Assembly: GCA_023458315.1 (NCBI GenBank)
Contig: JAEXAH010000113.1
Location: 21,084 to 85,083 of the forward strand
Source of the DNA: Pseudomonadota bacterium
GTDB lineage: Bacteria; Pseudomonadota; Alphaproteobacteria; Rhodospirillales; Magnetospirillaceae
DNA length: 64,000 bases
Reading direction: 5' to 3'
The notes beneath the pieces were generated by a model, which saw only the letters and a list, made by a program, of their open reading frames with translations, was not told the origin of the DNA and did no database searches. Below are positions 43,097 through 52,856 of this stretch, piece by piece. A program made the translations under genes and the position numbers. Position 1 is the stretch's first letter. Each line of letters begins with the position of its first letter.

Positions 43097-46000
43097 TCAG
43101 CAGGCGCCTTCGACGTGCGGATGCCTGGGCTTGCGCGGATGCTTCTCGAACCACTTCGCCACGGCGGCGCGCACCACCACATAGAACACCGGGGTGAAGA
43201 TCAGGCCGAACAGCGTCACGCCCAGCATGCCGAAGAACACGGCGGTGCCCAGCGACTGCCGCATTTCGGCGCCCGGCCCGACGCCGATGACCAGCGGCAG
43301 CACGCCCAGGATGAACGCCAGCGAGGTCATCAGGATGGGACGCAGGCGGGTGCGGGCGGCGTGCACGGCGGCGTCCACCCGGTTCATGCCCTCGACCTCG
43401 GCCTGCCGGGCGAACTCGACGATCAGGATGGCGTTCTTCGCCGCCAGACCGATCAGCACGATGAAGCCGATCTGTCCCAGGATGTCGATGGGCATGCCCC
43501 GCATCTTCAGGCCGGTGACGGCGGCCAGCAGACACATGGGCACGATCAGCACCACCGCCAGCGGCAGCGACCAGCTTTCATACTGCGCCGCCAGCAGCAG
43601 GAACACGAAGATCACCGAGGCGATGAACACCAGCATGCCGTGGTTGCCCGCCAGGATTTCCTGAAGCGCCAGTTCGGTCCATTCGAAGCCGAAGCCCACC
43701 GGCAGACGCTCGGCCGCCAGTTGCTTCATCTGCTCCAGCGCATAGCCCGACGAGGTGCCGGGCAGGGTCGAGCCCTGAAGCTCGGCCGCCGGATACAGAT
43801 TGTAGCGCGGCACGCGGTAGGGGCCGGTGTCATAGCGGAACGACGCCACGGACCCGATGGGCACCATCTGGCCCTTGTCGTTGCGCACCTTCAGCCGCGC
43901 GATGTCCTCGATGTCGTCGCGGAACGGCGCGTCGGCCTGGGCGGTGACGCGGTAGGTGCGGCCCAGGAAGTTGAATTCGTTGACGAAGGTCGATCCCAGA
44001 TAGACCTGCAACGCCTCGTTCACCCGTTCGGGCGCCACGCCCAGCATCTGGGCGCGCACGCGGTCGATGTCGGCGAAGATGTTGGGCGTGCGGGTGTTGA
44101 ACTGGGTGAACACCCCCACCAGACCCGGCACCTTGTTGGCGGCCATCATCATGTCGATGGTGGCCTCCTCCAGCACCTTGGCCCCGGCGCCGGTCTTGTC
44201 CTGGATCATCATCTTGAAGCCGCCGGCATTGCCGATGCCGCGCACCGGCGGCGGCTCGATCACCAGGATCATGCCGTCCTGGATGGCGGCGTAACGCTTG
44301 CTCAGTTCGGCCTTGATGGCGGCGGCGGTCAGGCCCTGCTTGGCGCGGTCCTCGAACGGCGCCAGGATCACGAACACCGCCGCCGCGTTGGGGGCGTTGG
44401 TGAAGGTGGCGGCGTCCAGACCGGCGATGGGCACCGCGTGCACCACGCCCGGCGTGTTCAGTGCCGTTTCCACCGCCCGGCGCATGACCTTGTCGGTGCG
44501 CTGCAACGCCGAACCGGCGGGCAATTGGATGACGTTGATCAGATAGCCCTGGTCCTGGCTGGGGATGAAGCCCTTGGGCGTGCTGGCGAATTCATAGCCC
44601 GCCAGCCCGATCAGACCGCCATACAGCACCAGCATCAGCGCGGAAATCCGCACCACCTTGCGCGTCAGGCTGCCATAGCCGCCCGCCAGCCGGTCGAACA
44701 GGCTGTTGAAGCCGCGGAAGAACAGGATCACCGGCCGGACCAGCGGCGACGCGGTTTCGTGGTCGTGTTCCTGATGCGGCTTGAACAGCAGGGCGCACAG
44801 GGCCGGGGACAGGGTCAGCGACACGATCAGCGAAATGATGGTCGAGGCGGCGATGGTCACGGCGAACTGGCGGAAGAAGGCGCCGGAAATGCCGGGAATG
44901 AAGGCCGCCGGGATGAACACCGCGCACAGCACCAGCGCGATGGAGATCAGCGCGGTGCCGGTTTCGTCCATGGTGACGTGGGCGGCGTTCTTGGGGCTCA
45001 TGCCCTCGCGGATGTTGCGCTCGACGTTTTCCACCACGACGATGGCGTCGTCGACCACGATGCCGACCGCCAGCACCAGCCCGAACAGCGACAGATTGTT
45101 CAGCGAATATCCCAGCGCCGACAGGATGGCGAAGGTGCCGACCAGCGACACCGGGATGGCCACCACCGGCACGATCGAGGCCCGCCAGGTTTGCAGGAAC
45201 AGGATCACCACCACGACCACCAGGATGACCGCTTCGAAGATGGTTTCGTTGACGGCCTTGACCGAGGCGGCGATGAAGTCGGTGGGGTTGTAGATGACGT
45301 CGTAGGAAACGCCCTCGGGGAAGGATTTGGACAATTCCTTCATCTTGTCGAGGATGCGTTCCGAGGTTTCCAGGGCGTTGGAGCCCGGGCGCTGGAACAC
45401 GCCGATGGGCGCCGCGCTCTTGGTGTCCAGATAGCCGTTGACGTTGTAGTCCAGCGCCCCCAACTCGACCCGGCCCACATCCTTCAGCCGGGTGATGCGG
45501 CCGTCGCTGTCGGTACGGACGATGATCTCGCCGAATTGTTCGGGGGCGATCAGGCGGCCCTGGGTCTGGACGTTGAACTGGAACGCGCCCTGTTCCGGCA
45601 TGGGCGGCCCGCCCAGGGTGCCCGCCGCCACCTGCACGTTCTGGACCTGCAACGCCTTGACCACCTCGCCGGCGGTCAGGTTGCGCGCCGCCACCCTGGA
45701 CGGGTCCAGCCACACGCGCATGGAATAGTCGCGGGCGCCGAACACGCGGGCATCGCCGACGCCGTCCAGGCGCAGCAACTGGTCCACCACCTGAAGGGTG
45801 GCGTAGTTGGACAGGTAAATCTGGTCGCGCGACCCGTCCGGCGAGAACATGTGCACCACCAGCAACATGTCCGGCGAGTTCTTCGTCACGGTCACGCCGA
45901 TGCGCTTGACGTCGTCGGGCAGGCGGGCGGTGGCGATGGCGACGCGGTTCTGCACCAGCACCTGGGCGGTGTCCAGGTTGGTGCCCAGCCGGAAGGTGAC

Positions 46001-46279
46001 GGTGATCTTCAGGTTGCCGTCCGCCGTCGCCTGGCTGTTCATGTACAGCATGTTCTCGACGCCGTTGATCTGCTGTTCCAGCGGCGTGGCGACGGTGTCG
46101 GCGACCACCTGGGCCGAGGCGCCGGGATAGCTGGCGCTGACCACGATGGTCGGCGGCGCGATTTCCGGATACTGGGCGACCGGCAGGCCGAAATAGGCGA
46201 TGCCGCCGATGATGGTGATCAGCAGCGAGACGACGGTCGCGAAGATCGGACGGTCGATGAAGAAGTGCGAAAGCCGCAT
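43097..46279 (-). CDS. RND efflux transporter, HAE1 family (MexF-like)
   Basis: Inner-membrane proton-driven pump of 1060 residues with twelve membrane segments and two large periplasmic loops. The proton-relay aspartates lie in VGIVVDDAIVVVENVERN; FFIDRPIFATVVSLLITIIGG and SLTLSPALCALLFKPH are typical. GYNDVIYNPTDFI-like and GFGFEWTELALQEI loops point to the MexF/OqxB-type. Twelve bases downstream of the adaptor gene. No outer-membrane channel gene follows. Confidence 0.94.
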   Translation of the reverse strand: MRLSHFFIDRPIFATVVSLLITIIGGIAYFGLPVAQYPEIAPPTIVVSASYPGASAQVVADTVATPLEQQINGVENMLYMNSQATADGNLKITVTFRLGTNLDTAQVLVQNRVAIATARLPDDVKRIGVTVTKNSPDMLLVVHMFSPDGSRDQIYLSNYATLQVVDQLLRLDGVGDARVFGARDYSMRVWLDPSRVAARNLTAGEVVKALQVQNVQVAAGTLGGPPMPEQGAFQFNVQTQGRLIAPEQFGEIIVRTDSDGRITRLKDVGRVELGALDYNVNGYLDTKSAAPIGVFQRPGSNALETSERILDKMKELSKSFPEGVSYDVIYNPTDFIAASVKAVNETIFEAVILVVVVVILFLQTWRASIVPVVAIPVSLVGTFAILSALGYSLNNLSLFGLVLAVGIVVDDAIVVVENVERNIREGMSPKNAAHVTMDETGTALISIALVLCAVFIPAAFIPGISGAFFRQFAVTIAASTIISLIVSLTLSPALCALLFKPHQEHDHETASPLVRPVILFFRGFNSLFDRLAGGYGSLTRKVVRISALMLVLYGGLIGLAGYEFASTPKGFIPSQDQGYLINVIQLPAGSALQRTDKVMRRAVETALNTPGVVHAVPIAGLDAATFTNAPNAAAVFVILAPFEDRAKQGLTAAAIKAELSKRYAAIQDGMILVIEPPPVRGIGNAGGFKMMIQDKTGAGAKVLEEATIDMMMAANKVPGLVGVFTQFNTRTPNIFADIDRVRAQMLGVAPERVNEALQVYLGSTFVNEFNFLGRTYRVTAQADAPFRDDIEDIARLKVRNDKGQMVPIGSVASFRYDTGPYRVPRYNLYPAAELQGSTLPGTSSGYALEQMKQLAAERLPVGFGFEWTELALQEILAGNHGMLVFIASVIFVFLLLAAQYESWSLPLAVVLIVPMCLLAAVTGLKMRGMPIDILGQIGFIVLIGLAAKNAILIVEFARQAEVEGMNRVDAAVHAARTRLRPILMTSLAFILGVLPLVIGVGPGAEMRQSLGTAVFFGMLGVTLFGLIFTPVFYVVVRAAVAKWFEKHPRKPRHPHVEGAC

Positions 46280-46291
46280 GGCCGGGCGTCC

Positions 46292-47521
46292 TTACTTGGC
46301 GGCCGGAGCGGCGGCGGGGGCAGGGGCGGCGCTAGCGCCGGGAATCTCGATCTTGCCCGGCTGCGGCGTCACCTTGGCGCCGGGGCGGGCGCGCATCAGG
46401 CCGTTGATGATGATCTGCTCCTCGCCGGTCAGGCCGCCGCGCACCGCGCGCAGGCCGTCCACCAGCGGGCCAAGCATCACCGGACGCGGCGCCACCGTGC
46501 CGTCGGCGGTGACGGTCATGACGATCTTGCGGTTCTGGTCGGTCATGATGGCCGAATCGGGGATCATCAGCGCGTCATAGGGCGCCGAGGCGGGCATGCG
46601 CACCCGGCCGAAGCTGCCCGGCGCGATCATGCCGTCGGCATTGTCCAGGGTGACGCGGGCGCGGATGGTGCCGGAATTGCGGTCCACCTGATTGTCGATG
46701 AAGGTCAGCTTGCCGGGATGGGGCCAGCCGTTCTCGTCCGCCAGCCGCAACGACACCGGCACCGACAGGTCGGTGCCGCTGATCCGGCCATAGGTGCGCT
46801 GAAAGGCCAGGAAGTCGGCCTCGGACATGTCGAAGCTGAAATACAGCGGGTCCTGCGACACGATGGTGGTCAGCAAGGTGCCGCCACCCGACGAACCGCC
46901 CGCCGCGACCAGATTGCCGATGCTGATCTGACGCGCGCCGATGCGGCCGGAAATCGGGGCGGTGATGCGGGTGAACTGAAGGTTCAGCTCGGCCTCGCGC
47001 ACGGCGGCCTGGGCGGCGGTCTGCCCGGCGCCCGCGGTGCGCGATTCCGCCTCGCGCTGGTCCAGCAGGCTTTGCGCCAGGAACTCACGCTTCTGCAATT
47101 CGCCCGCGCGGCTCAACTGGCGGGTCGCCAGGTCGCGGGTGGCCACCGCCTGCGTCACCTTGGACCGCGCCGACACCAGCGCGATCTCGTAGGGGCGGGG
47201 GTCGATGACGAACAGCAGGTCGCCCTGCTTGACCATCTGGCCGTCGGTGAAATGGATTTCAGTCAGATAGCCGCCGACCCGGGCGCGCAATTCCACGTAA
47301 TCCACGGCGGTGAACTGGCCGGTGAATTCCGCCCAATCGGTGATCTGGCGCTTCAGCGGCTGCGCCACCGTCACCGGCGGGCCGCCCTGGGGCTGCGCCT
47401 GGGCCGGGGCGCCGCCCTGGCCGCCCGATTTGAACGAATAGACACCGGCGCCGACGCCCAAGGCGACCACCGCCGCGACCACCAGCAGGGGAACGGGAAA
47501 CTTGCGGGATTTCTCAGTCAT
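46292..47521 (-). CDS. RND efflux periplasmic adaptor (MexE-like)
   Basis: A 409-residue membrane-fusion protein with an N-terminal membrane anchor (11-30), lipoyl/barrel-sandwich halves VELRARVGGYLTEIHFTDGQMVKQGDLLFVIDPRPYE, a helical hairpin, and beta-barrel (LTFIDNQVDRNSGTIRARVTLDN). It bridges the inner pump and an outer-membrane channel. It leads the two-gene operon; no TetR or LysR regulator is beside it. Confidence 0.94.
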   Translation of the reverse strand: MTEKSRKFPVPLLVVAAVVALGVGAGVYSFKSGGQGGAPAQAQPQGGPPVTVAQPLKRQITDWAEFTGQFTAVDYVELRARVGGYLTEIHFTDGQMVKQGDLLFVIDPRPYEIALVSARSKVTQAVATRDLATRQLSRAGELQKREFLAQSLLDQREAESRTAGAGQTAAQAAVREAELNLQFTRITAPISGRIGARQISIGNLVAAGGSSGGGTLLTTIVSQDPLYFSFDMSEADFLAFQRTYGRISGTDLSVPVSLRLADENGWPHPGKLTFIDNQVDRNSGTIRARVTLDNADGMIAPGSFGRVRMPASAPYDALMIPDSAIMTDQNRKIVMTVTADGTVAPRPVMLGPLVDGLRAVRGGLTGEEQIIINGLMRARPGAKVTPQPGKIEIPGASAAPAPAAAPAAK

Positions 47522-47698
47522 GGTGTCGTCCGGGGCTGGGATGGGGCGGGCGCGATGAAATCTATACTGAACGGTTCGGTTTTATCCGTGCCCCCCAGGG
47601 TGGTCAAGGGTGCAGAAGGTTCTGTGCATGGCCTGCCCCCATTTTGTCGCGCCGGTTGTCATTGTTGCATTATCAAGCCTTTGCGCTATTTTGTGTGG

Positions 47699-47709
47699 AT
47701 GATAATCAT
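47699..47709 (+). promoter_or_regulatory. Fur-box-like palindrome upstream of the beta-propeller gene
   Basis: GATGATAATCATTTGC contains the perfect palindrome ATGAT-A-ATCAT, the core of the classic Fur box (GATAATGATAATCATTATC). It sits 15 bases before the ATG and overlaps the leader, a position that would block transcription. Confidence 0.6.
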
Positions 47710-47724
47710 TTGCAAGAGAGAAAA

Positions 47725-48801
47725 ATGGGCGCGGCAAGAGGCGGTGTGCTGGCGGCGGTTTTCCTGGGAATGTCGCTGACGGCGGCGGCGGCGGCGGGTT
47801 TCGCCGACGCCACCCATCATGTTTTTGTCGCCAGCCGCGATTCCGGGCGTGTCGCCGTGCTCGACAGCCGGGCCGACACGGTGGTCGGCACCCTTGACCT
47901 GGGGCTGGTGCCCAGCCAGTTGGAAACCAGCGGCGACAGCGGCCGCCTGCTGGCGGTGGACGGGGTTTCGCCACGCGTGGCGCTGGCGGTGCTGGCCGAG
48001 GCCATGGTCGATGCGGTGGCGCTGGATTTCGTGCCGACCCGGCTGGCGATCGGCGGCGACGGCCTTCAGGCGGTGGCCGCGGCGCCCGAGCAGGGGCGGC
48101 TGGCGGTGATCGACCTGCCGCGGGCCGAAGTGGTGGCGCGCGACCGCCGCGCCCCGTTCCGCGATCTGGTGGCGGCGGGCGACCGGCTGGTGCTGGCGCC
48201 GGACAATGGCCTGGACATTCTCGATCTCGCCACCCTGCGGCCATTGGCCCATGTGCCGGGCCGCGCCTTCGCCACCCTGGCCCGGGCGCCCAGCACCCGC
48301 CAGGTCTATGCCCGTGCCCTGTCCGAGCCGCTGGTGGCGGCGGTGGACGTGCGCGCCGCCAAGGTGGCGGCCGAGGTGTCCAGCACCGCGCCGCGCGCCT
48401 ATACCAACGCCATCGGCATCACCCTGCTGTTGCCCGAGGCGGACGCGGTGGCGGTGCTGCCGTCGTCGCTGAAGGGCGGTGTGCGGCTGAAGGGCGAGGC
48501 GGGCGTCACCGGTATCTACAGCGGCTGGTTCGACACGGTGGCGTTCCTGCCCAGCGCCGCCAGCCGCACGATCATGGTGGTCGATCAGCCTAGCGCCACG
48601 CGCGGCGACGACATCGTGCTGGGCGCCGTGCCGGGGCGCGGCACCGTCACCCCCGACGGCCGCAAGCTGTACTTGCCGCTGACCGACACCAACCGCGTCG
48701 CCATCATCGATGCGGAAAAGCGGGTGTTGTCCGGCTATGTCGCGCTGCCGGAACGGCCCAGCATGGCGTTGATGGCGCGGACCTTCGGCATCTGCCACTG
48801 A
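47725..48801 (+). CDS. Periplasmic beta-propeller (YVTN-type) protein
   Basis: A 358-residue exported protein: signal peptide about 1-24 (VLAAVFLGMSLTAAAAAGFA), then six to seven propeller blades of the form HHVFVASRDSGRVAVLDSRADTVVGTL and KLYLPLTDTNRVAIIDAEKRVLSGYV. It ends ...FGICH. YVTN propellers mostly bind partners or metals. No catalytic site recognised. AAGAGAG precedes the ATG. The Fur-like site suggests iron control; whether it works with the divergent RND pump is unknown. Confidence 0.82.
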   Translation: MGAARGGVLAAVFLGMSLTAAAAAGFADATHHVFVASRDSGRVAVLDSRADTVVGTLDLGLVPSQLETSGDSGRLLAVDGVSPRVALAVLAEAMVDAVALDFVPTRLAIGGDGLQAVAAAPEQGRLAVIDLPRAEVVARDRRAPFRDLVAAGDRLVLAPDNGLDILDLATLRPLAHVPGRAFATLARAPSTRQVYARALSEPLVAAVDVRAAKVAAEVSSTAPRAYTNAIGITLLLPEADAVAVLPSSLKGGVRLKGEAGVTGIYSGWFDTVAFLPSAASRTIMVVDQPSATRGDDIVLGAVPGRGTVTPDGRKLYLPLTDTNRVAIIDAEKRVLSGYVALPERPSMALMARTFGICH

Positions 48802-48807
48802 TATCCA

Positions 48808-48890
48808 GCCGCCATTGAGGCGGCGGCCAAGAGGCCGGATGGCCTCGCCCGGCGAGGGGCTATACAACCGGTCAATTCATTGGCCGGTTG
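48808..48890 (+). repeat. Intergenic structured repeat, copy C
   Basis: Stem 1 GCCGCC/GGCGGC with loop ATTGA (48808-48824), linker GGCCAA, stem 2 GAGGCC/GGCCTC with loop GGAT (48831-48846), GCCCGGCGAGGGG (48847-48859), then a separate inverted repeat CAACCGG/CCGGTTG (48865-48871/48884-48890). Spacing equals that of copy B to the base, and stem changes are compensatory. It starts six bases after a stop codon. Confidence 0.75.
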
Positions 48891-48897
48891 GTATGAA

Positions 48898-49527
48898 TCA
48901 GGCGAATTCCCCGGCGATGGCGGCGAAGTGGCAGATCGCCGCCGCCAGCACGCAGGCGTGCCATGCGGCGTTGTGAAAGCGCAGGCGGTGCGCCAGATGC
49001 AGCGGCACGCCGATGGTGTACAGGCCGCCGCCCACCAGCAGCAATGCCAGGGTGCGCCCGGCCAGGGAATCCATCAGCGGGCCGAAGCCCAGCACCAACG
49101 CCCAGCCCAGGATCAGGTAGAGCGCGATGGACAATTTCTCGAAGCGGCGGGGAAAGGCCAATTTCAGGATGACGCCCGCCAGGGCGCCGGTCCACACCAC
49201 GCCGCCCAGCAGGGCGGCTGTGCTGCCTTGCAGGCGCAGCACCACGAAGGGGGTGTAGCTGCCCGCGATCATCACGAAGATCATGGCGTGGTCGAGACGG
49301 CGCCAGATTTCCTTGGCCGGCCCCACCCACAGATTGTAGGTGGCCGAGGCGCCCAGCATGGCCGCCAACCCGATGCCATAGGCCATCAGCGCGAAGCCGC
49401 GCTCTATCTCCAGGCCGTGCCGGAACAGGAAGATGCCCGCGCCGATGGCGAAGGCGATGCCGATGCCGTGGACGATGCCATCGGCCCATCTTTCGGCGGT
49501 GGTGAAGATCGGTGCCGCGTGTGCCAT
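48898..49527 (-). CDS. Hemolysin III / PAQR family membrane protein (TrhA-like)
   Basis: A 209-residue protein with seven membrane segments. Family signatures: ERWADGIVHGIGIAFAIG, RRLDHAMIFVMIAGSYTPF, and the C-terminal HRLRFHNAAWHACVLAAAICHF, whose histidines with the earlier ones form the zinc site of the PAQR/CREST superfamily. E. coli TrhA regulates membrane energetics. GGGGGAC precedes the ATG at 49527. It is convergent with the beta-propeller gene. Confidence 0.9.
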   Translation of the reverse strand: MAHAAPIFTTAERWADGIVHGIGIAFAIGAGIFLFRHGLEIERGFALMAYGIGLAAMLGASATYNLWVGPAKEIWRRLDHAMIFVMIAGSYTPFVVLRLQGSTAALLGGVVWTGALAGVILKLAFPRRFEKLSIALYLILGWALVLGFGPLMDSLAGRTLALLLVGGGLYTIGVPLHLAHRLRFHNAAWHACVLAAAICHFAAIAGEFA

Positions 49528-49694
49528 GTCGTCCCCCGTGAACCCCTGGGTTCCAGGTTGGTATGCTACGCCTTCATGGCAATGATGCGGCAGGAAATAA
49601 GCTTCATCACGGAATTGCGGGGAGGGGTGCCGCCCAACCGATTGCGTCATGCCCGGCCATGACGAGCACTTCCCGCAAATCCGTGAAGACCCAG

Positions 49695-49728
49695 AAAAAA
49701 AAGCCCCGGGGCGTTGCCGCCCCGGGGC
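49695..49728 (-). terminator. Terminator of the nifHDK operon
   Basis: A 10-bp stem GCCCCGGGGC/GCCCCGGGGC (49703-49712 with 49719-49728) followed, on the minus strand, by eight T. It lies 27 bases beyond the nifK stop. Confidence 0.92.
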
Positions 49729-49755
49729 CGAGTTTGACCATTCCGCTTCCGACGA

Positions 49756-51285
49756 TCAGCGGGTGAGGTCGTAGGAAATGTCGGAGGCGGCGTCGGCCGT
49801 CTCGAAGATGCGGTCCAGGATCTCGACCAGCACCCGCAGCGCGCCCTGATAGCCGAAGGTCGGGAAGCGGTGGTGGTGGTGGCGGTCGAAGATCGGGAAG
49901 GTCAGGCGGATCAGCGGCACGCCGCAATCCTTTTCCAGATACTTGCCGTAGCTGGACCCGATCAGGAAATCCACCGGCTCGGTGAACAGCAGCGAGCGCA
50001 GGTGCCACAGATCCTTGCCCTTCCACACCTGGCCCTCGGCGCCGAACGGCGAGGAGGCGAGCAGGGCCTTGGCCTTGGCTTCCCACTCGGTCGAACCGTT
50101 GGTGGACAGGACGTGGGTCGGCTCGCAACCCATTTCCAGCAGGAAGGCGGTCATGGCCAGGGTGAAGTCGGGGTCGCCGAACACCGCGAATTTCTTGCCA
50201 TGCAGCCACGCCTGGCTGTCGGTGATGGCGTCGACCAGACGGCCGCGTTCCTTTTCGATGCTGGCCGGGATTTCCTTGCCGGTCAGTTCGGCGATCTTCA
50301 TCAGGAAGGCGTCGGTGGCGCCGATGCCCATGGGATAGTTGAAGGAGGCGGTCGCCTGGCCCTTGCCCTCGATGTATTCCAGGGTCTTGGGCGTGCAGTA
50401 TTCCTGCAACGACACGGTGGCCTTGGCGTTGATGGCGGTGCGGGTGGCGGCCAGCGGGGTGCCGCCGTCGAACATGCGGTACTCACCGTCCGAGGGGGTG
50501 TCGTAATGGTCCGACACGTCGCTCAGCAGGGTGTAGTCCACGCCCATGGTGTCCAGGTAACGCTTCAGTTCGCGGTTGTTGGCGACCGCGTAGCCGTCGA
50601 AGCCCGGGATGATGTTGATCTTGTCGTCCGGGGTGCGTTCCTTGGCGGATTCACGATCCCAGAAGTAGCTGAGGATGCCCTTCATCATGTTGTCGTAGCC
50701 GGTGGTGTGGCTGCCGACGAACGAAGGCGTGTGGGCGAAGGGCACCGGGAAGTCGGCGGGGACCGATTCCTTTTCCTTGGCGGTGCCGATGAAGGCCGAA
50801 AGGTCGTCGCCGATGACTTCCGCCATGCAGGTGGTGGAAACGGCGATCATCTTGGGCTTGTACAGCGTGTACGAGTTCAGCAGGCCCTCGACCAGATTGT
50901 TCAGGCCACCGAACACCGCCGCGTCCTCGGTCATGGAATCGGCGACGATCGGCACCGCTTCCTTGAAGTGACGGGCCAGGTGCGAACGGAAATAGGCGAC
51001 GCAGCCTTGCGATCCATGCACGTAGGGCAGGGTGCCCTCGAAACCGGCGGCGGCGAAGACGGCGCCCAGCGGCTGGCACGCCTTGGCCGGGTTGATCACC
51101 GCGATCTCGCGCTTGAAGTTCTTTTCGCGGTATTCCCAGGTCTTGGTGTACTCGGCCTGCTCGGCGACCTTTTCGTCGCTGGGGCGGCACTCGAACTGGG
51201 CCTTCTTGTTGGCGAAGAGCTCCTTGTATTCGGGCTCCTGGAACAAGGAAATGTGGTCTTTGACCTGATCAGCGCTCTGCGGCAT
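49756..51285 (-). CDS. nifK: Nitrogenase molybdenum-iron protein beta chain
   Basis: Beta subunit of the MoFe protein, 509 residues. It supplies P-cluster ligands: the cysteines in AKACQPLGAVFAAAGFEG, HGSQGCVAYFRSHLARHF and VSTTCMAEVIGDDL. Further typical stretches are SFVGSHTTGYDNM and RLTFPIFDRHHHHRFPTFGYQG. Third gene of nifHDK. A stem-loop separates it from nifD. Confidence 0.98.
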   Translation of the reverse strand: MPQSADQVKDHISLFQEPEYKELFANKKAQFECRPSDEKVAEQAEYTKTWEYREKNFKREIAVINPAKACQPLGAVFAAAGFEGTLPYVHGSQGCVAYFRSHLARHFKEAVPIVADSMTEDAAVFGGLNNLVEGLLNSYTLYKPKMIAVSTTCMAEVIGDDLSAFIGTAKEKESVPADFPVPFAHTPSFVGSHTTGYDNMMKGILSYFWDRESAKERTPDDKINIIPGFDGYAVANNRELKRYLDTMGVDYTLLSDVSDHYDTPSDGEYRMFDGGTPLAATRTAINAKATVSLQEYCTPKTLEYIEGKGQATASFNYPMGIGATDAFLMKIAELTGKEIPASIEKERGRLVDAITDSQAWLHGKKFAVFGDPDFTLAMTAFLLEMGCEPTHVLSTNGSTEWEAKAKALLASSPFGAEGQVWKGKDLWHLRSLLFTEPVDFLIGSSYGKYLEKDCGVPLIRLTFPIFDRHHHHRFPTFGYQGALRVLVEILDRIFETADAASDISYDLTR

Positions 51286-51300
51286 GGCAGTTCTCCTTAT

Positions 51301-51340
51301 CCTCCCCGCGCCCCCGATTGTTGGGCGACACGCGGGGAGG
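51301..51340 (-). other. nifD-nifK intercistronic stem-loop
   Basis: CCTCCCCGCG (51301-51310) pairs perfectly with CGCGGGGAGG (51331-51340) in the 76-base gap. No T-run, so it more likely stabilises or tunes the mRNA than ends it. Confidence 0.65.
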
Positions 51341-51361
51341 GAAATTTCCAACGATCGGGCT

Positions 51362-52816
51362 TTACGCGGCCTTCCACGGAGCCTTGAACTTGCTCCAGAT
51401 CGGGCTGTTGACCGCCATGTCCATGTCACGGGCGAAGATGGCGAAGCCGTCATAGCCGTGATACGGGCCGGAATAGTCCCACGAGTGCATCTGGCGGAAG
51501 GGCACGCCCATCTTCTGGGTCGCGTACTTTTCCTTGATGCCCGAGCCCACCAGGTCGGGGCGGATCTTCTCGATGAACTTCTCCAGCTCGAAGCCCGAGA
51601 CGTCGTCGTAGATCAGCGTGCCGTCCTTCACGTAATGGGTGGTGCGCTGGTAATCGTCGTTGTGGGCGAATTCATAGCCGGTGCCGACGATGTTCATGCC
51701 CAGATCGTCGTAGGCGGTGGCGACGTGACGGGGGCGCAGGCCGCCCACGTACAGCATGACCTTCTTGCCTTCCAGACGGGGCTTGTACTTGGCGGTCACG
51801 GCGTCGACCAGCGGCTGGTACTTGGCGATCACCTTCTCGGCATTGGCCTTGATGGTGTCGTCGAACTGGGCCGCGATCTTGCGCAGGGATTCGGCGATCT
51901 GGGTCGGGCCGAAGAAGTTATATTCCACCCACGGAATATTGTACTTCTCTTCCATGTGACGGCAGATGTAGTTCATCGACCGGTAGCAGTGGATGAGGTT
52001 GAGCTTGGCCTTGGGGGCGCGCTCCATCTCGGCCAGGGTGGCGTCGCCGGACCACGAACCGATGACGCGCAGGCCCATTTCCTCAAGCAGCTTGCGGGAC
52101 GGCCAGGCGTCGCCGCCGATGTTGTAATCGGCGATCAGGTTGACGTCGTAGGGGCCGGTTTCCCACTCGGGATTGGTCTTCTCGAACACCCAGTCGCGGA
52201 TGGCGTCGTTGGCGATGTGGTGGCCCAGCGACTGGGACACGCCGCGGAAGCCTTCGCAGCGCACCGGAACCACCGGCTTGCCGATGTCCTTGGACGCCTT
52301 CTTCGAAACGGCTTCGATGTCGTCGCCGATCAGGCCGATCGGGCATTCCGACTGCACCGAGATGCCGTTGTTCAGCGGGAACAGATCGTTCAGTTCGCCG
52401 ATCATCTTGTCCAGGTTCTTGTCGCCGCCGAAGACGATGTCGCGTTCCTGGAAATCCGACGTGACCTGCATGGTCACGAAGCTGTCGATGCCGACGGTGC
52501 CGGTGAAGTAGTTGCGGCGCTGGGACCACGAATACTGGCCGCAGCCGACCGGGCCGTGCGAGATGTGGACCATGTCCTTGATCGGACCCCACACCACACC
52601 CTTCGAGCCGGCATAGGCGCAGCCACGGATGGTCATGACGCCGGGGACGGACTTGACGTTGGACTTCACGCCGCAGGAAGAGGCGCCGGCATCGTCGGTC
52701 TTGCTGACGTTCAGGTGGCGGGCGCGCTTCTTGGCGGACTTTTCGGGATACTGCTCCAGCACCTCCTTGATGAGGGCCTCGTGGAAGGCAGCGTCGTTGG
52801 TCTGATCGAGGCTCAT
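51362..52816 (-). CDS. nifD: Nitrogenase molybdenum-iron protein alpha chain
   Basis: Alpha subunit of the MoFe protein, 484 residues. P-cluster cysteines: Cys66 (TIRGCAYAG), Cys92 (GPVGCGQYSW) and Cys158 (QSECPIGLIGDD). FeMo-cofactor ligands are the cysteine in LNLIHCYRSMNY and the histidine in YSGPYHGYDGF; VSQSLGHHIANDAI carries the histidine near the cofactor. All are intact, so an active Mo-nitrogenase is expected. Confidence 0.98.
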   Translation of the reverse strand: MSLDQTNDAAFHEALIKEVLEQYPEKSAKKRARHLNVSKTDDAGASSCGVKSNVKSVPGVMTIRGCAYAGSKGVVWGPIKDMVHISHGPVGCGQYSWSQRRNYFTGTVGIDSFVTMQVTSDFQERDIVFGGDKNLDKMIGELNDLFPLNNGISVQSECPIGLIGDDIEAVSKKASKDIGKPVVPVRCEGFRGVSQSLGHHIANDAIRDWVFEKTNPEWETGPYDVNLIADYNIGGDAWPSRKLLEEMGLRVIGSWSGDATLAEMERAPKAKLNLIHCYRSMNYICRHMEEKYNIPWVEYNFFGPTQIAESLRKIAAQFDDTIKANAEKVIAKYQPLVDAVTAKYKPRLEGKKVMLYVGGLRPRHVATAYDDLGMNIVGTGYEFAHNDDYQRTTHYVKDGTLIYDDVSGFELEKFIEKIRPDLVGSGIKEKYATQKMGVPFRQMHSWDYSGPYHGYDGFAIFARDMDMAVNSPIWSKFKAPWKAA

Positions 52817-52856
52817 GCCCCTTCTCCTTTGTCTTCAGTCTCTCGGTCCGCCTGGG

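Noticed and set aside
41402..47779. A 2125-residue open frame on the plus strand
   Set aside because: It lies opposite to ttrS, mexF and mexE, is extremely rich in His, Gln, Arg and Gly, and has no domain. It is a by-product of GC-rich third positions in the real genes.
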